From the NCBI GenBank assembly GCA_964036045.1, contig OZ038380.1, positions 66,411,591-66,475,590 of the forward strand: a DNA stretch of 64,000 nt, in the 5' to 3' direction. Position 1 is the stretch's first letter, and every line of letters starts with the position of its first letter. The translations under genes were made by a program, and so were the position numbers. Of the stretch, positions 1-11,304 are shown in pieces. The notes beneath the pieces were generated by a model. That model was not told the DNA's origin, did no database searches, and saw only the letters and a list, made by a program, of their open reading frames with translations. This DNA comes from Eutreptiella sp. 'Long Island Sound 2002'. Lineage: Eukaryota > Euglenozoa > Euglenophyceae > Eutreptiales > Eutreptiaceae.

Positions 1-240
1 GTGTCTACAATTAGCAGGCCGCGTCTACTTGTGGTGCACAGTGTCTACAGACCCCAGCCCGCCCCCCCCCTTTAGGCAGGTAAACGATGGCAGCGGACCG
101 TTTTGGGAAAAATATTGGCACTTCGCGTTTACAACATGCCAACAGTGTCTACAATTAGTAGGCCGCTTCTACCTGTGGTGCACAGTGTCTACAGACCCTA
201 GACCGCCCTCCCCCTGTGTGCGAGTTAAAGATGGCATCCA
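1..240. repeat. 144-bp direct duplication
   Basis: A block starting GTGTCTACAATTAG at position 1 recurs at 145 with few changes, including the internal GTGGTGCACAGTGTCTACAG. The first copy is cut by the window edge, so this may be the end of a longer array. No coding signal is seen. Confidence 0.8.
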
Positions 241-1194
241 GGGGTAAACGGAAGGGGTATACGGGTAAACGGAGTAGCATTCGGTGTGAAATGTGCATTT
301 TCTTGCATATTGGGGGCCTTTGGCCCCCGGCCGGGCGCTATGCGCCCGCCCCGGGGGGGGGGGGGGGGCAGACAGGGGGGGGGGCAGAGCTCTCATATAC
401 CATATATATATATATATATATATATATCCTCTTATCTACACCCCTCTCCCCAACTCTCGGTCGCTCCACCATACGGCTCTAAAGTACGCGCGAAGAGTAC
501 AACTTGGTGCATACATGTGGCACAGGCGGCTAAACTGGGTCAAATTGGGTGCAAAATGGGCTAAAAACATTTGTTTGAGCATCCCAAATGGTCCAGGATC
601 ACTTTTGAGGAAACGCGTTTTTGACCCATTTTTGACCCATTGTTGGTCCCACAACGGCCCATTTTCAAGGCATTTTGGGATTTTCCATGGCCCAAAACGT
701 GTCACCACGAGCTCAAAACGGGCTAAAAAGACTTGTTTGAGCATCCCAAGTGGTCTAGGAACAACTTTGGAAAAAATGATTTTGTTCGCCCCGGGGACCC
801 ACCGTTGGCCCCAACCGTGCGCGAGTTGTAGCCACCGTCTCCCTTCCTTTGGGTGACTCGCCCGGGTTTGCGGGCTATTTTGGGCGAAAAATGGCTACTT
901 TTAGCCCAAAACTGCGCAGATTTGGGAGGGCACCTCCCAACTTGGCGCGACGCACTGGGCCGCCACCGGTGAGTTTTTGCCTCAAAACTTAGATTCGGCA
1001 AGGCCACCACCCAGGATGTAGGACGGCTAAAGTAGAGTCAAGCCCGAGGCGTTGGGAAGGTGCAATGGCCAAAACGGAACGGTGAGGTGCTTCCTTGCTT
1101 GTTGCTTGTTGTTGCTTGCTTGTGAGCTAAATTCGGCAAGTCCACCTCGCAGAGAATCTACCCCGAGCAACACACACCCCAAACAGGGTGGAAA
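241..1194. other. non-coding stretch with simple repeats
   Basis: No convincing gene. It holds an 18-base G run interrupted by one C near 350, a TA dinucleotide run around 395-427, and an imperfect direct repeat of about 162 bp. The two repeat copies begin with CTAAAAA at 561 and 723, followed by TTGTTTGAGCATCCCAA. Open frames here differ in every register and carry no recognisable motif. Confidence 0.6.
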
Positions 1195-3725
1195 CCACAT
1201 AAGTACAGGCTAAAACATGCTTTGCATGGCTTGGATGATCATTTTAGGTGAGCACGGTATCACAAAAACAAGTTTCGAAAACTTCGATTTTTGAGGTGCC
1301 CAGCGTGAAAAGCTGCATAAGCAGGTTGTGTACTAATCCCTTGGGAGTCCCTCCATCCCCCCCCCCCCCCCCGGGACCTAATACCCAAATAGGGTGAAAA
1401 CCATGTACAAACGGCCTAAAACGTGCTTTACGTACCTTGGATGGTCATTTTAGGTGGACACAATATCAAAAAAAAAAGTTTCAAAAACTTCGATTTTTGA
1501 GCTGTCCGGGGTGAAGAACCGCATAAGCAGGTTGTGTACCAATCCCTTGGGAGACCCCCCCCCCCCGAACCTAATACCCAAATAGGGTGAAAAACATGTG
1601 CATCCGGCCTAAAACATGCTTTACATACCATGGATGGTCATTTTAGGTGGTCACAATATCAAAAGAAAAGTCTCGAATACTTCGATTTTTGAGCTGTCCG
1701 GGGTGAAAGACCGCATAAGCAGGTTGTGTACCAATCTTTTGGGAGACCCCCCCCCCCTGGACCTAATACCCAAATAGGGTGAAAAACACGTAAATACGGC
1801 GTAAAACATGCTTTGCATAGCTTGGATGGTCATATCATGTGGCCACAAGATAAAAAAAAACAAGTTTCGAGAGCTTCGATATTTGAGCTGTCCGAGGTGA
1901 AAAACTGCATCAGTAGGTTGTGTACCGGCCCATTCACTAGGCCATTATTGGTGGAGACAGTCATTTTGCGTCTTTGGCACGGGTTGCGACCCGCCCTACG
2001 CGAGGCTAGAGGATGCGGAAAACGTCCTTCCGTATCCTAGTAGGCATATACTGTCACAACATTCCCACTCACACCCCTCAGAGTGGGTACCACGGGCTCA
2101 TCGAGGTCGCCAAAACCGCCAATATACCAAAAATGGCTGAAAAGTGCATAAACTGCATAAGCGCTAGTCTCACTCTGCCCCATACAAAACCTATGGAGTC
2201 GGGACCCGGAAACGCTTTTTCGGCTCAAAATCGAAAAAAACCAAAAGATGCATGATTTTCGACTAAAAAAGGGGGGGGTCATTTTTTGACCCCCCCACCC
2301 CCACCCCCACCCCCAGCGCCCTCCCTCAAGACCTGAAAAAAGTGGGTTTCAAGTGGGGGGGGGGTTGGGGGGGTCCGGACCAAAAACTCATTGAGGGATG
2401 TGTTTATTGGACAAAATAATGATTTTACAAGGGGTCAAACTAACAATTCAACCCCTTGGGGTAGGGTACGCGAATAGGCCCAAAAAGCCCAACATGGGGG
2501 GGTATGTGGCGTGTTCCCTTATATACTTCTGCCTGGCTTTGGTCTAACAACCTCTGCGAGGTAATTTAAGGGGAGCGGGCGTTTGACGGGGGGGCGGGGG
2601 GTCAAGACAGCCAGAGTACTGTGCACCCGTCCGACTGAGTATGGTCGGCCTATTTCTGAAAAATCACCTCGCAAAGGTTGTTAGATCAAAGCCAGGCAGG
2701 CGTAGGGGAAAACGCCACTCCCCTCCCCCATTTTTTGGCCTTTTCGGGCCTTTTCGCGTACTCTACCGCAAGGCGTCGAATTGTTCGTTTAACCACTTGT
2801 AAAATGATTATTTTGTCGAATAAACGCATCCCCCAATGAGTTTTTGGTCCGGACCCCCCCCCCCCCCACTTGAAAGCCACTTTTTGGTTTTGAGGGAGGG
2901 GGTCGGGGGGGGATGGGGGGGAGGTACTGTTTTTTGGCAGTCTCTAGCTTTGCTGAGAGCCGGTCACAACCCGTGCCAAAGACGCGAAATGGCTGTTTCC
3001 ACAAATAATGGCCTAGTGAATGGGCCGGTACACAACCTGCTCATGCAGTTTTTCACCCTAGACAGCTCAAAAATCAAAGTTTTCGAAACTTGTTTTTATG
3101 ATATTGTGACTACACAATATGACCATTTAAGGTATCTAAAGCATGTTTTAGGCCGTATTTACGTGTTTTTCACCCTATTTGGGTATTAGGTCCAGGGGGG
3201 GGGGGTTCTCCCAAGGGATTGGTACACAACCTGCTAATGCGGTTTTTCACCTTGGACAGCTCAAAAATCGAAGTTTTCGAAACTGATTTTTTTGATATTG
3301 TGATCACACAATATGACCATCCAAGGTTTGTAAAGCATGTTTTAGGCTCTATTTACGTGTTTTTCACTCTATTTGGGTGTTAGATCAGGGGGGGGGCGGT
3401 CTCTCAAGGGATTGGTACTCAACCTACTCATGCAGCTTTTCACCTTGGGCAGCTCAAAAATGGAAGTTTCTGAAACTTGTTTTTATGATATTCCGACCAC
3501 ACAACATGACCATCCAAGGTATGTAAAGCATGTTTTAGGCCGTATTTACGTGTTTTTCACCCTATTCAAGTATTAGGTCCCGGGGGGGGTGTCCCGAGGG
3601 ATTGGTACACAACCTGCTTATGCAGTTTTTCACCCCAGGCAGCTCAAAAATCGAAGTTTTCGAAACTTATTTTTTTGACATTGTGATCCTAGAATGACCA
3701 TCCAAGGTATGTAAAGCATTTTTTA
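1195..3725. repeat. large foldback structure with tandem-repeat arms
   Basis: The left arm (about 1195-1930) is four tandem units of roughly 180 bp, each with CAGGTTGTGTACCAATCCC, a C-run, CCCAAATAGGGTGAAAA and CTTCGATTTTTGAGCTGTC. The right arm (about 3010-3720) carries the same units in reverse complement. Further inverted pairs are nested inside. 1914-1990 matches 2957-3040. The stretch around 2370-2450 matches 2775-2860 (TTTGGTCCGGACC, AAAATAATGATTTTACAAG). 2531-2570 matches 2655-2696 (GCCTGGCTTTGGTCTAACAA). The axis lies near 2610, with an asymmetric extra block at about 1990-2340. No coding gene is seen. It resembles a foldback transposon or a hairpin-forming duplication. Confidence 0.75.
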
Positions 3726-4104
3726 GGCCGTTTTCATGTGTTTGTCACCCCTTTTGCGCATTTGGTGGGTGGGTGGGTGGGGGGTGAAACGGCATTGGTA
3801 CGCAATCTGTCTCCCACACGCCTTGTGTGGCCCCTCGAAGTGGGTAGATGGACTCCCACACGTCTTGTGTGGCCCCACGAGATGGACTCTTAATCCACAA
3901 ATCATGACACCACACTTCTTCTTTTGCTGTTGTATGTTTTTTGGTTTTTTTTGATTCGGGGAAAACCATATTGCCACCACTCTCCTCTTTCTTCCTCTTA
4001 TATACTTTGTGGACCCTCCAGGCAATGACCGGGCACCTCTCTTTATATAGGGGTGGGTAGGGTTTTAGGTCACCTACCGGGGGCACTTACGCATTGTGGG
4101 AACC
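3726..4104. other. no gene seen
   Basis: Contains a short duplication of CTCCCACACGCCTTGTGTGG around 3810 and 3855 (itself an imperfect inverted repeat) and a T-rich tract. No supported coding sequence. Confidence 0.5.
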
Positions 4105-4530
4105 GCCTTGGCTCTCCGTTGTCTGAACTGCCTTGTATATTCATTGCGTAATGTGTTTGGATCTCCGTTATGTGAACCAGCTTGGATCCCCATCACGTGA
4201 ACCAGCTTGGATCTCCATTATGTGAACCAACTTGTATCTCCATTGTGTGAACCAGCTTGCATCTACATTGTGTGAACCAGCTTGGATATGCATTGTGTGA
4301 ACCAGCTTGGAGCTCCATTTGGTGAACCAGCTTGGATCACCATTGAGTGAACCAGCTTTGATCTCCGTTGTGTGAACTAGCTTGGATCTCCGCTGTGTGA
4401 ACCGGCTTGCATCTCCATTGTGTGCACCGGCTTAGATTCCGACGTGTGGAGCGAGTTGGATTTCGTGAACAAGCTTGGATCTCCATTGTGTGAACCAGCT
4501 GGGATCTCCATTGTGTGAACCAGCCTAGAT
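4105..4530 (+). repeat. 25-bp minisatellite
   Basis: About 16 imperfect copies of CTTGGATCTCCATTGTGTGA plus ACCAG in tandem, ending just before the helicase reading frame at 4540. The unit is not a multiple of 3 and stops occur, so it is not read as protein. Its position suggests that it replaced or truncated the 5' part of the helicase gene. Confidence 0.85.
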
Positions 4531-4539
4531 CTTTAGGTT

Positions 4540-5383
4540 ATGGAGTACAACCCACGCCCCTTTGTGCCCATGTGGATAAGGTCTCCTATGGCACGCAACA
4601 ATGATCCAGAGCAAACCGCCAAAGTGTGTTCAGCATATTTTCGTCCATATTGCTTGCATCAAGATTTGGCCTCGCAACGTGTACCTTATGTTGATGCCCC
4701 GAGTGATCCAAAACACGCTTTCCATAGCTCTTGGAAGGCGTATGTTTCTGGGAACATCCTAACTTTGCACATGAAAAGAGTCGTCCAACAATTTCTTTGT
4801 GTTTCTCGTGTACGTTGCAAGGATGATATACTAGACGCCGCTGAAGCAAAGACAATACCACCTTTGAAACGAGATCACACACAATTAGACACGGCACTTC
4901 ACACAAAAAAGGCAAAGAAAGGTGTCAACGAGTCGAAGGACAAACAAATTTCCTCGGACTTTGTAAGTGGTCTTAAACTCCCCCACGAAGCATGGCGCGC
5001 CACGAATTTTTCCAACATCGACTTTGAATCGAACCGCCCCGCCCCAGTGTACACAAACTTTCGCAAGCTGCTGCAATCGGCCCGCAACACTGCACGTGCG
5101 GAGCCAACCACCTCAAAGGGATTCCCTACCAAAACTAATTTAGAGCCAACTGTTGACCCCATACCCTCAATATCCCTCTCTAAGGTGGATGCTGCACTAG
5201 CAATTTGCATTCCACAATTGAGCAAGGGTCAACAAATCTTCCTGCGAATAGTTGCTAACCGTGTTAGAGAGGAAGTCACTGACGACATTAATGGAATGCA
5301 TGGTAGTAGTGAGCCTCTACGTTGGATGCTTCATGGTGCCCCAGGCACAGGGAAGTCTAAAGCGCTGGGTATAGTAGTTCAAT
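4540..5383 (+). pseudogene. PIF1-type helicase, N-terminal part (interrupted)
   Basis: First half of a superfamily 1 DNA helicase of the PIF1/Helitron-helicase kind. Residues 1-100 hold the pre-helicase segment usual in these proteins: NPRPFVPMWIRSPMARNN, CSAYFRPYCLHQD, then VPYVD and a Trp/Tyr block. After a variable Lys-rich linker comes SKGQQIFLRIVANRV (Q-motif-like) and the Walker A motif HGAPGTGKSKAL near residue 270. The frame is then broken at GIVVQ by the insertion at 5384 and resumes at 15265 as FFELLAYVKDK in the same register. The open frame runs 185 bases into the inserted element, but that part is element sequence. The 5' end abuts a minisatellite, so no Helitron Rep domain is visible upstream; the gene may be a truncated Helitron or a relative of one. 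The start codon at 4540 is only the first ATG. Confidence 0.85.
5375..5383. other. target-site duplication TAGTTCAAT, left copy
   Basis: TAGTTCAAT lies immediately before the element start (CAGGGG...). An identical 9-mer follows the element end at 15256-15264. Joining the flanks with one copy gives an uninterrupted helicase frame. Confidence 0.9.
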
Positions 5384-5387
5384 CAGG

Positions 5388-5515
5388 GGAGGGGGGGCGG
5401 GCGAGAAAAAATTCACCCCGTCAGGCGAAATTCGAATCCAGTAGGGGGGGGACAAGTGTTGCGGTTGAAACAAAAAAACCCAAAGTTGAAAAATTTTCCG
5501 CCTGGGTGGGGTGTT
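5388..5515. repeat. foldback terminus of the 9.9-kb element, left
   Basis: CACCCCGTCAGGCGAAATT near the start pairs with AATTTTCCGCCTGGGTGGGG near the end of the block, giving a long hairpin with GGGGACAAGTGTTGCGGTTG toward the loop. A related block sits at the other end (15133-15240), and a third copy lies alone at 59980-60095. Confidence 0.75.
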
Positions 5516-5924
5516 TTTGGGCACCACTGTTGGGGTTGAAAAGTTGCATGATAGTGGCGCAAAGTTAATCGCCCCCAAGTGATTGCGGCATTGGAGCTCC
5601 TGGTGGACGGTTCATGAAATAGGGTAACTCTCCCTGAGCTTGGAAGCGTAAAGCTCCCACTGCAGCTAGGCCGCAATCTAGAGATCCCCTGTTTGGGCGG
5701 TACGCTATTTTTTTTTCATGGCCCACTGCCCGAACTGGGGGCCCGCGGGCGCCGACCACACTTGTTTGTCTTGCTCATACGTTGTTCCTCCGTTCTGAAG
5801 TGGGTCTGGGTAGGTGAGGGACTGATTCTTGTTTCACATCTGCAAAATAGTTGTCCAAATGTTGCTTGGTTCTGCTGATTCGTGCTTTGCTGGAGTGTGA
5901 CCGGGCCATGTGATAGTGCCCATG

Positions 5925-6796
5925 GCCTGTGGGAGCTCCACAACAGTGCGACACTGCGAGCCTTGCCATTGGACCCCCTCCTCAACGTTTTTGTTGCAGA
6001 TACAATAAAATCTTTCAGTTCCTCACGATCGCTGATATGCGTGCATCTCTGCCCTTGCCTCCCATCAACGTTGCCGCAGGATGGCGCAACCGCGACATCC
6101 CGACAAAGAAGTGGCAGTGCCCCTGTGGCAAGGTCCTGCCCATAGTGCAGAACCCAGAGAGCAAGGCATTTAGCATTCACTGCTCGGCTACCCAACATAC
6201 CGACTGGGTGCGGTACGGCAAAGTTGTGCCGGAGTTCTTTCAGGGTAGCGTCAGCTCAGACACTCCCCTGCTGAGCATGCTCATCCGGGTAGACAAGCAT
6301 CCGCAGCGCCTAGGGGCTGTCCGGCTTTCATCCACATTGGTCGCAGCTGGTGCAGCCGGTGTGCATTCTCCAAGTGCCAAACGTGGATGTAGACTCTGCA
6401 ATGGAGATGGACCTTAACTTTGACGCCACGATTCCTCTTCGCGAGCGCATGTGTCCCGAAGTTCTCCCTATCCAGGCCCCCACCCTACAACAGCTGCGGC
6501 GGATGTACCCCGTCATGCGGGGCAACTACGAGAGGCCGCCCTGGGAGTTCTGCGACCGCCGAGGGCTATTCGCTCTGGATTGCCGCACAGATGGTGGTTG
6601 GGACGACATAGCGGGCAGCTATGGCCCCCTTGTGCTGTGCCTGCATTTGCTATCCGGGAAGCATGCGGCTAGGCTAAACAGCCGGATGAACACCGCCATT
6701 GACCCAAAGGGCAAAGAGCCCCACCACCGGCAAGGGCCCCATGTCTTGTCCCGCCGCCTCAACGAGGCCAACGACAGGGGGTGTGTTGCCCAGTAG
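5925..6796 (+). CDS. unidentified spliced coding region inside the 9.9-kb element
   Basis: Two frames look coding. One follows a plausible acceptor TTTTTGTTGCAG at about 6000 and reads YNKIFQFLTIADMR, GWRNRDIPTKKWQCPCGKVL and FSIHCSATQHTDW; CPCGKVL with the later C and H residues could form a small zinc-binding fold. The second (about 6350-6796) reads MDLNFDATIPLRERMCPEVL, then RRMYPVMRGNYERPPWEFC. They are in different registers, so an intron or frameshift lies near 6350-6400. I do not recognise the family. Position inside the element suggests a transposition-related protein, but no catalytic motif supports this. Confidence 0.4.
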
Positions 6797-7330
6797 ACCC
6801 TAGGCCAGTTGCACAAGGACTTGCACAAGTTCCGGCAGTGTTGCGAGACCTACAAGGCGCTCGCTGTTGCCATTGCGGAAGACGACCGTCCGCTTGCTTG
6901 GCCTCGTGCAGCAGAGCTTTTGCAGGCCGGGTGGGCTCTCTCCAAAGTGTTGGGGCACCTCTGCGATGCCTAGAGCGTGCAATCCTGGGATGCCCGGGAC
7001 AGGAATGCTGCCACGCTAGCAGCATTGGGCGTGGGGGGGCCCAAGCTGTTGCAAGCACGGGACAACGCTGGCTACCTGCCCAGCTACGACACGGGCCAAA
7101 GGCACGTCGAGGGAGCCCCCACTGGTCGTCCGAACGAACCGCCAGGTCTGCCTTGGCTGCTGGAGACCCTATGCCACATCCCGAGTTGCCATGTGTGGCA
7201 TCTGTGCATCGACGAAATGCATGTGGAGGACGTTATCACCGCTCTCTCTCTCTCACTCACGTCTCTGGCGACGCACTCGCAGTCGGATTTTGCGCTACGT
7301 GTTGCCAGCACCCCATGCCGCTAGCTAGTG
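6781..7330 (+). CDS. unidentified coding fragments inside the element
   Basis: Continues downstream of the 5925-6796 region. Readable pieces are LGQLHKDLHKFRQCCETYKA (about 6800-6860) and, from 6977, LPSYDTGQRHVEGAPTGRPN followed by VWHLCIDEMHVEDVI. The Asp/Glu/His cluster IDEMHVED is notable but cannot be assigned. Stops and register changes separate the pieces, so either short introns or decay are present. The opposite-strand frames are GC-driven shadows. Confidence 0.35.
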
Positions 7331-7699
7331 GCGCTGGTGTGGAGTTTGTGGCACAGCGGCTGGAGCAGGATCGAGATACATACCACGCCGCCAACCAGGC
7401 GACGGTGGTGTTTCGGGCTCCTCATATAGAGGAGGGGTACTGTGCCATCCTTGTCCGGGTCATCCCCACGTCAGAAGGTTCAAGGCAGAGGATTGCTATG
7501 CTGTTCGGAAACACATGGCTGGGCTGTGCGGCAATGCTACATTTCGGGACCGCCACGGTTTTCTCCTGTCCTCAGATACGGACGGTGATGCACGGCGGTC
7601 CTGTGAGATGCAACCCGCACTGTATGCAGAGGGTGCTAGCACCCTCTCCTAGATGTGTGAGATTCCACACATTCCATTCGAAACAGATGAGTTCTGAAT

Positions 7700-8374
7700 G
7701 TGTGGGAACTTCGACCCCCCCCCTGCTTGATGAAACGGGTGTTCCGCATGTTGGGGGAGACTTCCCTTGTTTTGCACAGAGAGTTGTCTTATGGTGTGCT
7801 GCAGGAGCCGCATAACCATTGTGACTACCCCAAGCCTCTCTTGCCCCCCCTGCCACAGGACAAACAAGAGGTTGCGCTCGCGCATGACCTCTTGAAATAC
7901 ATGGCTGCTATAGGCCGCCCAGCCCCCGACAACCTTAACTTGCCGCCCCCTCTGGTCCATGATGTTAGCGATGCCGTTGTCTTGGGTAGGGCACTAGAAA
8001 AATTCATAGGGGGGGTTTATAACACAGGGCTGCCGCCAACGGTAGCACTGGACAACATCGCCGAAGCTGGATACATCTTTTATGTCATCCAACTTAGGTG
8101 TCCACCATTCCGGGATTGCTCGTACTTGCATTTCGTTGGCACAGTCCAGGCGTTCGTGGTGATTGCCGCCTTTTTGCAGTGGCTGGCTAAAAACGGGCAT
8201 GGGGCACAAAAAAATTTTGCTTGTTTGTGTGGCAACCAGAGGGCGGAGGACGGCTTTTGCCTTGTGCGGACAATGGTGATCGACCGCAACTGCTCAGTGG
8301 CTAAGGTGGCAGTACGGTTGTCGGGTGCACTGGTTGTAGCCACAATCTACAGCCGCCAACTGACCTGGCCGTAG
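7700..8374 (+). CDS. unidentified 224-residue ORF, possibly a transposase C-terminal part
   Basis: The longest clean frame of the element's left half. It reads through LLPPLPQDKQEVALAHDLLK, GLPPTVALDNIAEAGYIFYV, SYLHFVGTVQAFVVIAAFLQ and CGNQRAEDGFCLVRTMVIDR to a TAG at 8372. A hydrophobic helix followed by NQRAEDGF-RTM-NCSVAKVA loosely recalls the C-terminal part of P-element/THAP9-type transposases, where a similar acidic motif lies in the last helix. That resemblance is weak and from memory. The start is uncertain; there is no good Met before 7727. No other domain seen. Confidence 0.35.
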   Translation: MWELRPPPCLMKRVFRMLGETSLVLHRELSYGVLQEPHNHCDYPKPLLPPLPQDKQEVALAHDLLKYMAAIGRPAPDNLNLPPPLVHDVSDAVVLGRALEKFIGGVYNTGLPPTVALDNIAEAGYIFYVIQLRCPPFRDCSYLHFVGTVQAFVVIAAFLQWLAKNGHGAQKNFACLCGNQRAEDGFCLVRTMVIDRNCSVAKVAVRLSGALVVATIYSRQLTWP

Positions 8375-8611
8375 AAGCGGTCTCGCTGTTCGTCCTTTGA
8401 CCGCATGCGGCCGCGCCACTACACGGCGGACATGGACATCAGCCGGGTAGACCCGCCCTCGGTGTCCCGGGGGCTGCCGACAAGGCTTTGGATGTTGTCC
8501 GTCTGTGGTGGTCCGGTGCACCGTACCGTGACCCTAAAGAGCGTAACTTTTTCGAACCGTTCGGAGAGGGCCTTCTGCACATTGACCCCGACCATGTATG
8601 GGTGACTCCAA

Positions 8612-10230
8612 TGCATCCGGTTGGTCGAGTGAAAACCCCTGCACTGCTGACTCATGGCATATGACATGTTGTGAACTGCTAATAGGGAGTTCATGTTGAA
8701 GTGAGGGCATGATGTGTACGCCAAGGGGCGCCACAAGGCATTGCAAAAGGAATTGGGACCATTGGGGATGGGCACTCGGAGATCGGTGAGGGACAAGTTG
8801 GACGCTTTGGGGGGTTTATTGCCTTTTTTGCCTAGTAATGCAACCAGCTCGTAGCGTGAACTGGAGGAGCATTGGAGCCGCACAACATTTGAAGTAGTGG
8901 CAATCAGAGGACTGTTTTGGAAGGAGCCCTTTTTCCTCTCCACGTCCTCTACTCCCTTTTGTAGTACTCCTACAGCTTGCTTCTACAATGCCCGGGCAAG
9001 AAAAGAAGAGGCGGAGGACCCGGAAGATCACCCCATACCGGGGCAAGGAAGAGCATAAGAAAGGGGAGAAGAGGGAGAAGAAGATGCAGCAGATTATCCT
9101 CTTTGAGGGGAAGGCGAAGAAGAAAGCGGAGAAGGAGGAAAAGCAGGAGAAAAAGGTGCAGAGGATCATACCCTTTGAAGGGAAGGCAAAGAAGGAAGAG
9201 TAGAAGGAACAAAAGCAGCGGAAGAAGGTGCAAAGGATCATCCCCGTTGAAGGAAAGCAAAGAAGGAAGAGAAGAAGGAGACCCTCGCCACTTTGTTTGG
9301 CGAGCAGATGTTGGGTAGCATGCCCAGCGACGAGGTTGGGCTCGCCCCGGCAGCCCCAGCCCCGCCCCGCTTGTCGGCCTACCGATGGGCCGACCGGGGG
9401 AACACTCGCCCCTTCCTCGGGGGAGTGAGCCCCAAGGCGCCACGGTGCCACAACGGTTTTTTTCAACACCACCATCCCCCCCACCATGACATGCGGATTG
9501 TGGCACACATGAATATAAGGGAAAAAGCCTACTGCAGATGGTGGCACACATGAATAGATAGGGAAAAGCCTCATGCGCATGCGGCCATAGGTGAAGGAAA
9601 AAACCCCTGCACTGCTTACTGATGGCATTTGGAGTGTTGTATTGTGCCTATGTGGAGTTGAGGATGAAGTGAGGGCATTATGTGTACCCTAGGGGGCGCC
9701 GCAGCCACTGCAAAAGGAATTGGGACCATTGGGGATGGGCACTCGGAGAACTGTGAGGGACAAGTTCGACGCTTTGGGGGGTTTATTGCCTTTTTTGCCT
9801 TGCAATGCATCTAGTTGGTAGAGTGAAAAACCCTGCACTGCTGACTCATGGCATTTGACATGTTGTGATCTGCTTATGGGGAGTTCAGGTTGTAGTGAGG
9901 GCATTATGTGTACCCGAGGGGGCGCCGCAGCCACTGCAAAAGGAATTGGGACCATTGGGGATGGGCACTCGGAGATCTGTGCGGGACAAGTTCGAAGCTT
10001 TGGGGGGTTTATTGCCTTTTCTGCCTTGCAATGCATCAAGTTGGTAGAGTGAAAACCCCTGCACCGTTGACTGAGGGCATCGGACATGTTGTGTTCTGCT
10101 AATGGGGAGTCCAGCTTGGAGTGGGGGCATTATCTGTACCCCAGGGGGCGCCGCAACCACTGCAAAAGAAATTGGGACCATTGGGGACGGGCACTCGGAG
10201 ATCTGTGAGGGACAAGTTCGCGCCTTGGCC
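8612..10230 (+). repeat. 226-bp tandem repeat, four copies
   Basis: Copies of a unit with GGCGCCGCAGCCACTGCAAA, then GGGACCATTGGGGATGGGCA, GGGGGGTTTATTGCCTTTT and CTGCACTGCTGACTCATGGC. The GGGACCATTGGGGA block starts near 8757, 9722, 9948 and 10174; the last three are spaced 226 bp. The first copy is separated by the charged ORF region 8988-9590. Confidence 0.85.
8988..9300 (+). CDS. Lys/Glu-rich ORF with 72-bp internal repeats
   Basis: Starts MPGQEKKRRRTRKITPYRGK and contains a 24-residue repeat (KKVQRIIPFEGKAKKEE-like) beginning at about 9084, 9156 and 9228. A TAG at 9201 interrupts the frame, but the repeat continues in the same register beyond it. Very basic, predicted unstructured or coiled coil. 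It could be a nucleic-acid-binding tail or just a decaying repeat. No family recognised. Confidence 0.35.
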
Positions 10231-10281
10231 CGTTTGCCTCCTTATGTGCAGACACATGTGTTGCTGACAAGCGCTCAGGGG

Positions 10282-11184
10282 ATGGCCCCCAAGCTGCACC
10301 GAAAGAGGCACCAAAAAAACAAAGGGAGTCTGAAGCTCAAGCAGCAGAGGCGCCAAAGGCAGCCCCAGTGCCAAAGGAGGGAAAGCCGCAAGCGCCAAAG
10401 GAGTGAGCAACACAGCCGAGAGAGGCAGGAGCGCCGAAAGAAGCAAAGCCGCAAGCTGCCGAAGGAGGCAGCAAAGCAGCCATCAGCGGTAGCAGCGCCC
10501 ATGGAAGCAAAGCCGCAAGCGCCGAAGAAGGTAGCAAAGCAGCCAGCAAAGCAGCTGGCAGAGGCAGCACCAACAAAGAAAGCACAGCGGCAAGCGCCCC
10601 AGGAGGCACCGGGAACGAAGGAGGCAAAGCCGCAAGCCCCATGGGAGGCAAAAAAGAAGGCAGGAAAGCAGCCTGCAGAGGAGTGGTTGCAAGCCGAGGT
10701 TTCCATACGCGGCTGGGCAGCAGAGTCGGATGATTCCACCTCAGATGGGCACTCCGCCACCTTCTCTGCGGGGGAGATCGCCGAGCTCACGGATGTGGAA
10801 CTGCCGGCGTACAGTGCCGTGGGGGCACCACCAGCGGATCGTAGCGATTGGGGTGTCCCACGGAAATGTGGGATTGCCCCCGTTGGACGGAGTTGGCAAG
10901 ACAAGGAGTGCCGGAGGCAGTACCGGACAGAATACCCTAATGCCACAGCGAATGCAGCCGGGTTGGTGACCACACAAGGCAAGCCGTCCATTTTGGCGGT
11001 CACAACACGAAAGGACAGAGTGGCGAAGGAGACCGAACCAACTGCGTATTGTTACATTGAAGGAACCATGCCCGCGCTCTGGGATTCTAGCGAGTTTATG
11101 CGGATAGAGGAATGGCTGGAGGGACAGGAGAGTGCACCAGAGGCAGAGGTAGTGGCAGAGAAGGGACGTGCTACGGAACAGTAA
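10282..11184 (+). CDS. Ala/Lys/Gln-rich ORF
   Basis: The frame is open from 10102, but the ATG at 10282 (MAPKLHRKRHQKNKGSLKLK) is the likelier start, as the upstream part is the 226-bp repeat. Residues 1-130 are low complexity: repeats of KQPA, EAKPQAP and KKA. They are followed by a more ordered part with acidic EVSIRGWAAESDDSTSDG, FSAGEIAELTDVELPAYSAV, RSWQDKECRRQYRTEYPNA and TAYCYIEGTMPALWDSSEFM. It ends at a TAA. The composition suggests a nuclear or chromatin-associated protein. Family not recognised. Confidence 0.4.
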   Translation: MAPKLHRKRHQKNKGSLKLKQQRRQRQPQCQRRESRKRQRSEQHSRERQERRKKQSRKLPKEAAKQPSAVAAPMEAKPQAPKKVAKQPAKQLAEAAPTKKAQRQAPQEAPGTKEAKPQAPWEAKKKAGKQPAEEWLQAEVSIRGWAAESDDSTSDGHSATFSAGEIAELTDVELPAYSAVGAPPADRSDWGVPRKCGIAPVGRSWQDKECRRQYRTEYPNATANAAGLVTTQGKPSILAVTTRKDRVAKETEPTAYCYIEGTMPALWDSSEFMRIEEWLEGQESAPEAEVVAEKGRATEQ

Positions 11185-11304
11185 TCAGAAGAGAAGGCAA
11201 AGCAGGCGGAGAAGGGACAAGCTGCGGACCAGCCGCAAGTACAGGAAGAGGAACCAGAGAAGGGAGGCAAGGCAACACAAGGATCCGGAATATCGACGCA
11301 AAAG

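Noticed and set aside
4540-5568. Helicase ORF end at 5568 as a genuine C-terminus
   Set aside because: The last 185 bases are inserted-element sequence; the true frame resumes at 15265 after one TAGTTCAAT copy.
8970-9628. Long minus-strand Leu/Phe-rich ORFs resembling membrane proteins
   Set aside because: They are the complement of the Lys/Glu-rich repeat on the plus strand (AAG/GAG read as CTT/CTC).
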